Source: Megamerina dolium
Taxonomy: Eukaryota; Arthropoda; Insecta; Diptera; Megamerinidae
Length of the DNA stretch: 64,000 bases
Direction: 5' to 3'
Assembly: GCA_963854835.1 (NCBI GenBank)
Contig: OY978525.1
Coordinates: 24,513,253 to 24,577,252 of the forward strand
Made by a program: the position numbers and the translations under genes. The notes under the pieces were generated by a model. The model saw nothing but the letters and a program-made list of their open reading frames with translations. It ran no database searches and was not told the origin of the DNA. Shown piece by piece: positions 45,830 to 56,179 of this stretch; positions within the stretch are counted from its first letter, which is position 1, and every line of letters starts with the position of its first letter.

Positions 45830-47849
45830 TACATTTATAATTACATAAAAATTGCTACACACACACACACACACGCGAACAACATAAAGTAAATTTATCA
45901 CATTAATTAATGTATTTAATAATTGCTTCTTTATTGTTCTTAACCTCGTGAATAATTTATATATTTGTAACATTTTACAATAAATCTTAAATAAATCCAA
46001 AATTTATTCTTACTAATTTGTGTTTACCTATCTACAATGAATATAAAAGCGCCTTACTTATTATGTACATACATATGGATGTAATAATTAATATGCAAAA
46101 TAAAATTAATTATTAAATTTAAAGAAACAAAAAAAATTAACTCTGTGTTTTTTTACTATAGAGGGTAAGTATTTAAATTGAGGTCACTTTTGTAATTTTT
46201 TCTATGGTTTCTACTGTGAACATTTTTTACTGATATCAATAACTGTACAATAATCGACATTTTACATAAATTTGACCTAAACTAAGGAAAGTTATGGCAG
46301 ATAATAACATGTGGAAGGTATGTTCCCTGTCAGAATTGAATCATTACAGAATTCACTCACCCTTAATTCATTTAAAAGCTGCATCAACGAGGCTGCACTC
46401 TTTTGCTTCGAATTCGTTAAAGAATGACAGGCGAACCATTCATCATTCTCAAAAGCTTAAAATTATCACACTTTCCCATTCAGTAAAGAGTGGGAATTGA
46501 AAAATATCAATCCCATTCTTGAAAGGCTTAAAAATATGATGAATTCATTCAATATTATAATTCTTTTAAACTCTGAAATATTGGAAATATGATATTATTT
46601 ATTTCCATGAAAAGCATAGCTGCTTTGGAACAAAACCCATGGTGTTATTATGTAGGTAGAGCAATTACAAAAAATTCCTCTTAGATGCGTCATATGTCAG
46701 AAACTGGCTTTTTATAGTGTCAACCAAGTGTGTTTTTTTTTTCTCAACTTCTGCTTCTTCTTTTCCCATGTGTTTGTTGTTGTTTTATTTACTTTTTCTC
46801 CTTCATTCATGAGAACTTTCCTCAATGGCTCTACCTTGAGCTATTATACCATGACAAAACTAATCAGCTGTTATTATTCTCATAAATAAATTTGATGTAA
46901 CTCGCACAGTACCCCGGAGTTTTGTATTGCATATGCAACAACGCACAAGAATTCCTCCTATTTTCTTCAAGTAGTCTGTTGAATCGAGCTGCTCAATTTA
47001 TATACAAATTAATACAAATATGATAGAAAAAAATTTGACATATAAAATAGTGTTTACAACAACTTGTTGAGGCTCGTACTGTACTTCCGGTGACGACTTT
47101 AACATTGATGCCTCTAACGCAGACTTTTCTGAAATAAGACCATCAAACCAAATATCGGATAGTTCTTCTCATTCTTCAACGATGTGTTGACTTTGCGATG
47201 AACAATTCTCACAACCAATTAAATTTTCACTTTCTTTTGAACACATTTTTAAATTTATCTCACAAGATTCACTTTGAAGAAATTGAAAAGAAATTAACGG
47301 ATCAATATATATCTTCAAGGAGGTCAAATTATCAGGAACAAACACGCTAGTCGTTACTTCTCAATTTATTAAAAAGAATCAAAAAAATTGTAATACGAAA
47401 TAAAACTTCTATAATTTTTGCATTTAATACTTTATTTATATTTAATATAAGCCAATGGCAACCTAGAAATGAAAAACCCAACAACCATACAGATATTTTG
47501 TAAACAACAAAACGGAAAGAAGAAGAAAGACTGTCAGCTTGCTACTGAATGGATATCGCCACTCCCATTCTTTTTAGGCTGCAGCCATCTGCTGCTGCAT
47601 TCATTAAAATTTCATTTCTGTGTGAATTATTTAGGTTTTTCAATTCATGAATTGAAAACGAATAGAACTCATTCATTTTTATCAGCCTAAAGACTTCACA
47701 CACTGAAAGCTAGAAAAAAAGGAGTTCAGGATTTCAAAATTTAAATAAAAGAATTAAAAGTGAAAATGACTTCACACTTTTACAGCTCTGTTCCCTGTGG
47801 AACATCCTTCTCTAATATATTACCTAATGTTGTTTGAGCTCTGACACAA
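45830..47849. other. Intergenic, nothing recognised
   Basis: Contains (CA)n tracts near 45566-45585 (just upstream) and 45858-45875. ORFs at 46294-46500 and 47469-47690 have no domain. Similar GTTCCCTGT phrases near 46320 and 47790 may mark an unrecognised repeat. Confidence 0.35.
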
Positions 47850-48900
47850 GCTGTAGCGGTGTTTTCCTTTTCAGCCATGAAAACATTCGCTATGATGTCA
47901 TCAGATTAGCGGCGAGCTCATTTGGATGTAATTGTAGACGTTCTCGATAATTTTGTAGCTTTCTCTTTGATTTCGTCCTTCACCAGGCGGAATTTTCAGG
48001 TCTTTATGAATTTGGGCGTTCGTTACGTAGCAAGGAGCGTAACTAGAATTCGCAGAGTATTGGATTGAAACCTTTAGAGCATTTCTTTGTTGGAGTTGGA
48101 TGCTGTTCCCCACAGTTGAATACCGTAAGTCCACACCGGTTTGAGCATTGCTTTATATAGGATGATTTTATTTTCCATGAAGAGGTGAGATTGACGATTC
48201 AACAGCGAATACATGTTGCGGAATTTCTTCCTTTTAGCAAAAATGTATGTTCTCCACGTCAGTCGTATGTCCAGGTGAATACCCAAGTCCTTAGCAGTTT
48301 CGGATTGGGGAACTGAAATATTGCTCAATTTGATTTGGAGACATGTATCTCTCCTCGTAGTAAATGTTATGTGGGTTGATTTCGTCTCGTTAACTTTCAG
48401 TCGCCAACTCTTTAGCCAAGTAGAAATTCGATGGAGACCGATTTGGAGCTCGAATAATACTACTATGGGACTCCTATGGGACTCGTGATAATAGCAGTGT
48501 CATCGGCAAAAGTTCCAGTGAGAACATCATCAGCTGTAGATAAATCGGAAGTAAAAGCATTGGACCAAACACACTGTCTGGAGAAAATCCGGCTTGAATT
48601 GAGTGAAAGGAGACATTTCATTGTCGTCATTCACGTAAAACAGCCATTTATGATGATATGCTTTTATAAGCAAATAAGCGTTCAGAGGCAACATCTTTTG
48701 CTTTGAATAATAGGCCTTGGTGCCATACCCTGTCAAAGGCTTGGGATATATCGAAAAAGACTGCTGAGCAGAATTATTTTCTATCGAGTGCTGTTTGAAT
48801 TTTTTCAACCAGCCTGTGAACTTGCTCAATTGTGGAATGTTTTTTTCTAAAGCCAAATTGGTGTCATGGAATTAATTTCCTGTGCTCAATTACTATCATT
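47850..48900 (-). mobile_element. Decayed Jockey-clade LINE
   Basis: Minus-strand RT relic. 48856-48530 gives broken pieces including LPLNAYLLIKAYHH. 48510-48483 encodes the catalytic GTFADDTAII. 48328-48074 gives KDLGIHLDIRLTW and YKAMLKPVWTYGIQLWGTAS, typical of Jockey elements. Stops and frameshifts throughout. 5' end missing. Confidence 0.75.
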
Positions 48901-49089
48901 AAACGTTGCAGGACGTTGAAAAATATAGTATTTTTTTAAATTCCAATAGTTATCCTTTTATCGCAGAGGCTTTAATCAGTGAATTTATACCATCTGATTG
49001 GTAGTAATCCCAAAATTGATATCTTAATCGGATTAATTCGGCACAAGTGTATACCTGCATTAATCTAGAGAAGTCATGGGTGAGATAGT

Positions 49090-50170
49090 AACATGATGTT
49101 CTATGATGCAGTGGCCATTAATCACTACTAAAACTATTGATTTTTGTTTAGTTCAACAAGTTTACGGAAAATGTTTCTTACTGAGTACGGGCCACAACAA
49201 TTTCGCATTCTCCATATTGAACATTTTATCCATAATTTTAGTTGACACTTTAAGTTTCCATGTGGCAGCTGATATCCGTAACGATCTGTTTTCTATGTTA
49301 GTTGCTATTTTTGTGGTCTGTGTAGCGGGCACTTATGTTTTGAAATCTTTCTGTGTCCCACTTTGTCCGCGAACCCAGTATGGAAGAATGGGGTCAATGT
49401 CGATCTTTAATTCCAAGAGATACGAGTTGAGGGCTCTGATGCCAGCCTGGCTATCAATCAGAATGCATATATCTCTATGAGAGGTATTGCTCCGCTTCCA
49501 TTCCATTTAAAAGTGAGGCAGCGGTTTTTAAACGGCGATGTAGTGCTAATTGTGACTCACAGTAGATATTTTTATGTCAGCCACCGCAACCAAACAACAA
49601 ACTAATCAATCATACCACTCACCATCCAGCTTCGAGTCGTTTGTAAAGAGGTACGAGTAAATCGGTAGAGCTTCCTATTCCTTCCACTTTTGTCTGTCTG
49701 GAAGGGACTTTGGAATTGCTTTAAAAATGAACATTACGGTTTGTTATATAAAAATATAGCTTCGGCGTGAATATTACTCAAAATATTTACATACCCAAAA
49801 GATCATCGTAAACCTTGGCATAGGGCTTTAAGTCTTCATGGTGAAGCTGTTGTAATTTGTTACCGATTCGAGGGGTATTGTATTGTCCTCTGTGCTTCAG
49901 TGATGAGAATATTATCTGCTTTTCTATATCATCTCAAGCGTCTTAAGGTGGGACCCTTAGTTGGGACAGTCCACCAGGTGAAGTACCCGTGAATTAGTAT
50001 TGCTCTAATGACTTCTTCTTATGACCAACTAATTATTTTTCATCAGGCTTTTTTGCAGGCGAAAAGTGCAATGGTAACTTTATTAATCCGGCGTTATATT
50101 ATTCCTTCAGTTTAATTTGCGTTCAGGGATCAATTCAAGACACTGGATATATTCGGTGAAAGTGAGTGAC
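49090..50170 (-). mobile_element. Decayed LINE with RT C-terminus and RNase H
   Basis: On the minus strand, scraps around 50070-49960 resemble the RT end (AILIHGYFTWWT). 49480-49350 resembles RNase H (QAGIRALNSYLLELKIDIDP), and 49230-49110 the post-RNase-H block (LLWPVLSKKHF, INGHC). The RNase H lies upstream of the Jockey RT on the same strand, so this is a separate element of an RNase-H-bearing clade (I/R1/LOA type). Confidence 0.5.
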
Positions 50171-50302
50171 GCCAACTCGAACCTGGTAACGGTTATGGTT
50201 AGTTTAATGTGTTTATTAAAGAATTTGTATTCGGAGATATAGAAAATTATATTCTTGCTCAGTGAATTTAAATTGCGAAACCTATATAGAATGCAAAATA
50301 CT

Positions 50303-50505
50303 GGATGCTGTAGCTCAATGGTTAGTGTGTTGGCCTACAGAGCTACAAGTCGTAGGTTCGATCCCCGGCTATCTGCCGGTAAGCAATTTGCAACTTTTCC
50401 GGAACACTGTGACAAAGCTCCATGTTAGAAAGGTTCTGCCTTTCGGAACCAGCTAATGTAAGTAGGTTCCTTCTAATATATAACACACACAACAGGAGCG
50501 GTGAG
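50303..50505 (+). mobile_element. tRNA-derived SINE with intact A and B boxes
   Basis: Head GGATGCTGTAGCTCAATGG and B box AGGTTCGATCCCCGG at about 50356-50370 give the best tRNA-like promoter among the copies. The middle of the body is shortened; GTTCTGCCTTTCGGAACCAG is retained. Confidence 0.8.
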
Positions 50506-50519
50506 CTATTTGAAGTTAA

Positions 50520-51700
50520 GAATTAGAATTGGCTATAAAAAACTAATAGATATTTTTTGCAGTCATGAGTTTTTTAGAAAGATTGAACATTTAAAAATGA
50601 AACACAACATCTTGCAAATGACTTCCACGGCTGGCTTCATAGCACTACATTCGATCAACCCAATTTTTCAGTACATTTTCGATTGTTTGGACTTCAACCA
50701 CATGATTGGCAACTTCCAGTTCGTATTTCAAGGCCTTATTCGTCTATGGAAAAGCAAAAACTCCAAGAAAAAACTAGTCCAATGGGGACAAATCACAGTT
50801 CCGAGGCGTGCAATCGACATCAGCCTTTTGGCTGATTATTCAATTTTCAAAGACATTGCGCAAAAGATCGATGATTGCGTTGGCTATGTGGGCCCCGTCC
50901 TGTTGAAACCAAATGTGGTCCATGTTGTCTTCTTCAATTTTTTTCAACAAAAATTCGTTTAGCATGGCACGGTAAGGCTCCCCATCGACGCTATTTTCGA
51001 AGAAAAATGGCCCATTGATGCCTTCGGATCAAACAGTCACTGGTTGTGCCGTTATTGTGGATACGATGAATTGGCTTCTAAACAATCAATATGGATTCTC
51101 TGCTCGCCAAATGAGACAATTTTGCTTATTGACATAGCCTCCAAAGCAAATGAGCTTCATCGGAAAGTATGATTTTTCGGTAAAAATTTTCATCTTTGGC
51201 TAAACGATCTTCAGCCCTTTGGGCGAATCCAAGATGCATTGGATGGTGATGGGGCTACATTTCATGAACTAATTGAACTTTTTAGGCTTCCATACCGAGG
51301 TCTTATGCATAATTCTCCTCAGAGAAATCCGAGAAATGTTCAGTTTCTGAGAAGAACGATGATAAGTTAAGGTTGATGGATGTTTACGCATACTCTGAAC
51401 AACAGCAGAAATATTTTCTGCTAAGCGAACTGAATGTGGACATGAATGTCTTGTTTTATTCACTAAAGACCCAGTTTCGCGAACTCGCTTTGTATTTTTT
51501 TTACAGTTCCGATAGAAGACTCACTACTTAAGAAGTAAGTTTTCAATATTTCTCAACTTCGCGCAAACGTAAAGCACCACATTTTGTAAATGTCAAACAT
51601 AAAACTAAATTTCTGTCAATTCATGAATGCCATTATACGTCTCGAAATCAAAATAACCGTTAGTTCAAATTCCAAACGTTAAATGGCCCACCCTGTATCT
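50520..51700 (-). mobile_element. Decayed DUF4817/DDE_3-type transposon
   Basis: The N-terminal helix-turn-helix region is at 51463-51269 (RLAENISAVVQSMRKHPS, SLRRIMHK). Catalytic-domain scraps (FGFNRTGPT, LGTVICPHWT and others) run down to about 50650 in shifting frames. The right end near 51690 reads GGCCCACCCTGTA, a typical terminus for this group. Non-functional. Confidence 0.65.
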
Positions 51701-51740
51701 TGTATAAATATTGCATTTTAATGCATACGATCATCTACAA

Positions 51741-51746
51741 TTTATT
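51741..51746 (-). terminator. Candidate poly(A) signal
   Basis: AATAAA on the minus strand, 12 bases after the TAA of the Ala/Gln-rich gene. Unusually close, so the 3' UTR would be very short if used. Confidence 0.45.
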
Positions 51747-51757
51747 CGGGTATTAAT

Positions 51758-52983
51758 TTAAATTTGTATATTTTCAACCGATTCGAAAAGTGTGAGCAGC
51801 TCTTGTTCCTTCTTTTTGATGCGACCCTTAATATCGGTGATCGATTCTGTTTTCGGTATCTGTCTATTGAGAATTTCATCCATCGAATTAATGAGTCTGT
51901 GCAAAATCAAAATCAAAACAAGATCTCATTATTTTCAATTCGAATTCGTGTCATTCGAGTCATGGGCGCTTACTTTTTATCCAAATCGAGCGATACACGT
52001 GCTTCAGGTTTGCGGGCACGTCTTGTAACGACACCCTTCTCCAAAAATTCCTTCAAATCGCTTAGATGTTCCGCCTGCTTCTCGGAATGCTCCTCGTATT
52101 TACGTTCTGCCTTGAGTAGTACTCGTTTTTTCGTCTCCTGACGTTGTCGATCGATTTCGGTAACCAGTGTACGCGATGGTAGCAAAAATTTGATATCTCC
52201 AACCAATAAATCATAATTAAGTATTTCTCCTTCATTCGTTTGTACAGCCATTTCAGTGACATTTGGCGCATCGATTTTTTCACTTACTTTCGCATCGTTG
52301 ACATGTTTATTATTTGCATTAAGCTCCTTCGCGTGACGATTCCAGGGACGAGCTCGTGCCGATTTCACTGTCATGATGCGTGGCGTTGCTGTTGCTGAAT
52401 TACGATCTGCGTGTTTCCTTTCGTTATTCGCAGCATTTGTAGTCGCTTTCGGAGATGGTGGCGATGATGATGATGATATTGCTGCTGCTGCTGCTGCTGC
52501 TGCAGCTGTCGGTGGTGATTTCTTTAATTGTGCTGCTACATGTGCGCCATTAGCCGGTGCGGCGGCTAATGCGTTTGATGTGGACAATGCTGTCTTTGTT
52601 TTTCGTACTTCTGCTGCTGCTGCTGCTGCCGCTGCTACCGTCGTCGCTGCTGCTATAGTCACCACATATCCATGCTGCTGATGCTGCCTTGCATTGTGTT
52701 CAAGTTTGAGACTACGCGTACGTAATGGCATCAAACATGGCGACTTCCTTTCGGTAAATTTGGATTTTGTTGTTGTTGTTGTGCTTTTAACTGGCACCTG
52801 TTGAAAATCATTAGTGCTATTACTGTTGGCCGTTGCATATGCTGCACGGCCACGTTTTACTCGTGCATTGTGCGCATGCAGCTGCTGCTGTTGTTGTTGT
52901 TGCTGTTGTTGTTGCTGTTGTTGTTTTGAATTTAGTACCGATGCATTGTTCACGTGCTTACTTTTGATACCAGAAGCATACAT
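51758..52983 (-). CDS. Ala/Gln-rich protein of unknown function, 2 exons, 382 aa
   Basis: Join, minus strand: 52983-51974 then 51896-51758. Donor GATAAAAA|GTAAGC and acceptor TTTGCACAG restore one frame (1149 bases). Without splicing, the frame stops at once. The N-terminal ~230 residues are disordered: a 14-Gln run and several Ala runs. The C-terminal ~150 residues are charged and probably coiled coil: NYDLLVGDIKFLLPSRTL, RQRQETKKRVLLKAERKYEE, HLSDLKEFLEKG, and in exon 2 DEILNRQIPK and KGRIKKKEQELLTLFESV. The gene lies alone between transposon relics. I do not recognise the family; the helical tail is the part to search with. Confidence 0.75.
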
Positions 52984-53034
52984 TTTTTTTTTTTACAATC
53001 GAAATTTCAATTAACTGACGAATGGCGAATGGCA

Positions 53035-53400
53035 ATAACCAAAAAATATAAAAAGGAATGTAAATTGAAAAAAGTTGTCTAAACAAATTCTTTTTACAGA
53101 AAAATGAAATTTTTAAATATTTGAATTTCAAAATATTTTATCAATATGTACACTAAGGTGACCGCCAAATGTATGGGAGAAAAATGTTGAACATACCAAT
53201 TCTAATTTGCACAAGTTGAAAATATTCAGTTTCATAAAAAAACTGCAAAATAGGTAGTTACGTACCATAGTACGCTCACGAGCCCTACAGTTGGGAAAAA
53301 GTGGTTTTTCGCAATTATTCTTATTTTTTAATCATTACCCTTTTAATCTTGATAAACGCATTTGAAAGATGGCGGCAAAAGATATTGAGTTCAAATTTAT
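53035..53400. other. Upstream flank of the Ala/Gln-rich gene
   Basis: AT-rich, no promoter element identified. Confidence 0.35.
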
Positions 53401-54130
53401 TGTGGATATATTACAAGCATTACATTTTATGAATGAAATTCGATTTCGGTCATATGACCACCAAGAGCCCGTTTACAGCGGTCGATTCTTTGGATCCAAT
53501 TTTCTACCACTCTAGCACAGATTTCGACCGGAACGTTGGCAATTTCGCGTTGGATGTTGTCTTTGAGCTCGTCTAAAGTTGCTGGCTTGTTGGCATAGAC
53601 CAGTGACTTGATAAAGCCCCATAAAAAGAAATCCAATGGTGTTAGATCGCATGAACGAGGCGGCCATTTCTCGAGATAACGCGTTCACCGAATTTGCCTT
53701 GCAATAAATCGATTGTGACGTGTGCTGTGTGGCTAGTGGCACCGTCTTGTTGAAACCAATTCTGGCCACAAATAATCTTCCAACATAGCACGATAGCGCT
53801 CTCCATTGACGGTAACATGACGGTCGTTTTCATTCACGAAAAAATACGGCCCAATCACACCTCCGGCATGAAAACCGCACCAAACAGTAACTTTTTGCGG
53901 GTGCAACGGTGTCTCAACAAGCACTTGTGGGTTTGTTGCTGACCAATAATGCATATTTTGCTTATTGACAAAGCCATTGAGCCAGAAATGAGCTTCATCA
54001 CTGAAGATGATTTTTCGCTCTTAAAGTTGCGACCACCGACTCAGAATTTCGGTAGTAATTTTTAATAATTTCCAAACGTTGCTGGTTCGTGAATTTTACC
54101 ATGATGCAAATGTTGACTTTAACTAACGTT
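53400..54130 (-). mobile_element. Decayed DUF4817/DDE_3-type transposon
   Basis: Three overlapping frames on the minus strand: 53954-53733 (ATNPQVLVETPLHPQKVTVW, CGFHAGGVIGPYFF), 53833-53642 (WFQQDGATSHTAHVTIDLL), and 53636-53427 (DFFLWGFIKSLVYANKPAT). At least two frameshifts separate them. Better preserved than the copies at 4080 and 50520. Confidence 0.8.
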
Positions 54131-54239
54131 TTGACATTGACAGTTGATTAAAAAAGTTTAAGGGTGCGATCATATAAAGATACGAAATTGTTATGTCCCT
54201 AATGGAAAACCCTTTATGTATATTCGCTGAATTGGAGCG

Positions 54240-54660
54240 TTTACAAACTTATTTATGTGGCCATTACAACCGAAACTCTATTTGGGCCGAATTTAATGTG
54301 GGTCCAGTTAGAAATTCCAAGCTCCATCAAGTTCTCCAGTATTTGGTCTTTCTACAGAAAATTAGGTCTGCATCTTCTGCGTCCATCAGCGGGTTCCGGA
54401 TATAACACCTTCTTAGCTGGAGCGTGTTTTTTCATACACTCGACATGAACTAGCCACCACAGTCGTTGAATTTTGATGCACTTTACTATGTCGGTGTCGG
54501 CATACAGCGCACACAGCTCACGGTTGTACCTTATTCGATACTCGCCACCAGCGAAAATAGCTCCAAAATTTGTAGGCAGAACTTTTCTCTAGTAAACTCC
54601 GAGCATTCTCTCATTTGAGATGGAAATTATCCAAGCTTCGGCGGCGTATGATGAGAGACT
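54240..54660 (-). mobile_element. RTE LINE 3' fragment
   Basis: Aligns with 15545-15960 of the LINE in intron 1: TATTTATGTGGCCATTACAA, GAAATTCCAAGC, AGCGGGTTCCG, TATAACACCTTCTTAGCTGG. Same strand as the larger copy, with many substitutions and indels. Confidence 0.75.
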
Positions 54661-54689
54661 TTTAATCCTGCTGATAATATTATCAAGGT

Positions 54690-55300
54690 AAATAGTTTTG
54701 CCTGTGGGGATGCCCCGTAAGAATTAAATGTATGACGAGTCCCTATTAATTTCCACCCATCATCGTTATTCTAGAACCTACTTACACTCCATCTACAGTC
54801 CTTAGGGGGCTCTCCTACAAAATGTATGCTTTTAAAACCCTTCGCTCCTTGGATATATGACCGACCGTCATTCATTTACTCCAAACATACTTACCCCCTA
54901 CCTCTATCCCTTAAAAAGGTGTCCCTTCAAATTGAACTTCAAAATGATAAGAACTGACAAATAACTCTGCGGTTAATCAGAAATCGCCTCCAGGATGACG
55001 ATATGTACATCAGACCACCATTAGTTTTGCTCCTTCAATATTTTTCCCGAACATATTGTAATTACCACCGGCTGTCATACAAAATAAACGCAAATAAGCA
55101 GCTTAAATTCGACTATTATCCACATTGCTGTCCATTAATCGCATCTAGACGAATCATATGTATGCCTGCGCCTATAAATTCTTAGTCCCAAATATATCTC
55201 CAGATCTACGAGCTATCTCCACTCCTTCGTAGGATTTTCTTACAAAATTACAATTTTTTGTATAAAATTGCTTCTTACAACTCCAAAGGTCGTGAAATAT
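54690..55300. repeat. S2 repeat units
   Basis: Units with CTACTTACACTCCATCTACA near 54775 and CATACTTACCCCCTACCTCT near 54890, each followed by CTTAGGGGGCTCTCC or a similar phrase. Same orientation as 25780-26600. Confidence 0.6.
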
Positions 55301-55339
55301 ATGGACCAACCCATTTTTGCACCACAGCATTCGCCCAAA

Positions 55340-56070
55340 ATATATTGGGTGTGCAAGTATATTTTCAACGGAAATTATTAATGTGGATAATGTGGCAACT
55401 GTGGCTATTGAAATCAATATGGGTCTTCTTTTCGAAGAACATATTTTTTTTTAACTCCTACTATTCGCGAGAAGGTCTGCTTTTTTGGTTTCATCTGAAG
55501 AAAAAGCTGGATTAGTAACTTATGGAGAACACGTTCCATCACTTTCAACCTGTGAATTCCGGTGAAGACGGTTCAAAAGCGGTGATTTCGATACAATCTT
55601 TAAAGAGCGTAAGGGAAGGCTAGCAACATTTGAAGACGTTGAATTAGAGGTTTTATTGGACGTGACTCGATAAACCATTTCATTGCGTATAAATAACACG
55701 GTTATGATCCAGAATATGGTAAATTGGATTGCATATGAACTGAAACCAAGGTACATCAAAAGGCGATTTTACATACCTGAAATGCTGCTTCAACGTCACA
55801 AAGGGTAGGCTCTTTTTACATCGCATTGTTACTGGCGATGGAAATTTGATCTAATATATTATGACACGATGTCATATGCAAGTGATTCTGTGTATTTGGT
55901 GGGATCCGGAGGCTATTGTGTACTATGTGCTGCTAAAACCAGGTGAAACCACCAATTAGGAATGCTAACGACGAGAACTTGAAGCGAGCATTGAACCAAC
56001 CCTTTGAAATCTACATGGAAAATCTTATCCCACTGGTCGTATAACATAGACATTGGCCCTTCAGTTGAAG
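55340..56070 (+). mobile_element. Decayed mariner transposon
   Basis: Plus-strand pieces in changing frames: GEHVPSLSTCEF and FKSGDFDTIFKERKG (about 55521-55610), TFEDVELEVLLDVT (55628-55670), then YELKPRYIKRRFYIPEMLLQ. LHRIVTGDG (55814-55845) holds the first catalytic Asp region; LCIWWDPEAIVYYVLLKPGE follows (about 55885-55950). A deletion removes the NPK region after IVTGDG. It lies just beyond the 3' end of GTF3C3. Confidence 0.75.
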
Positions 56071-56133
56071 ATATCAAAAATTGGGCAGAATAATAGTTGG
56101 AACTACCACGCTTGTAGCTTGTTTTTCTATTTC

Positions 56134-56139
56134 TTTATT
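56134..56139 (-). terminator. Candidate poly(A) signal of GTF3C3
   Basis: AATAAA on the minus strand, about 40 bases after the stop codon. Confidence 0.5.
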
Positions 56140-56179
56140 CTCAGTCTTATTCGAATAGGATCTTATACTTACATATACC

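Noticed and set aside
46294..47690. Small genes at 46294-46500 and 47469-47690
   Set aside because: No recognisable domain or splice partner, and they share phrases suggesting an unrecognised repeat.
50303..50375. A real tRNA gene
   Set aside because: A and B boxes are present, but the sequence continues into the shared SINE body and does not close a cloverleaf with a 3' acceptor stem.
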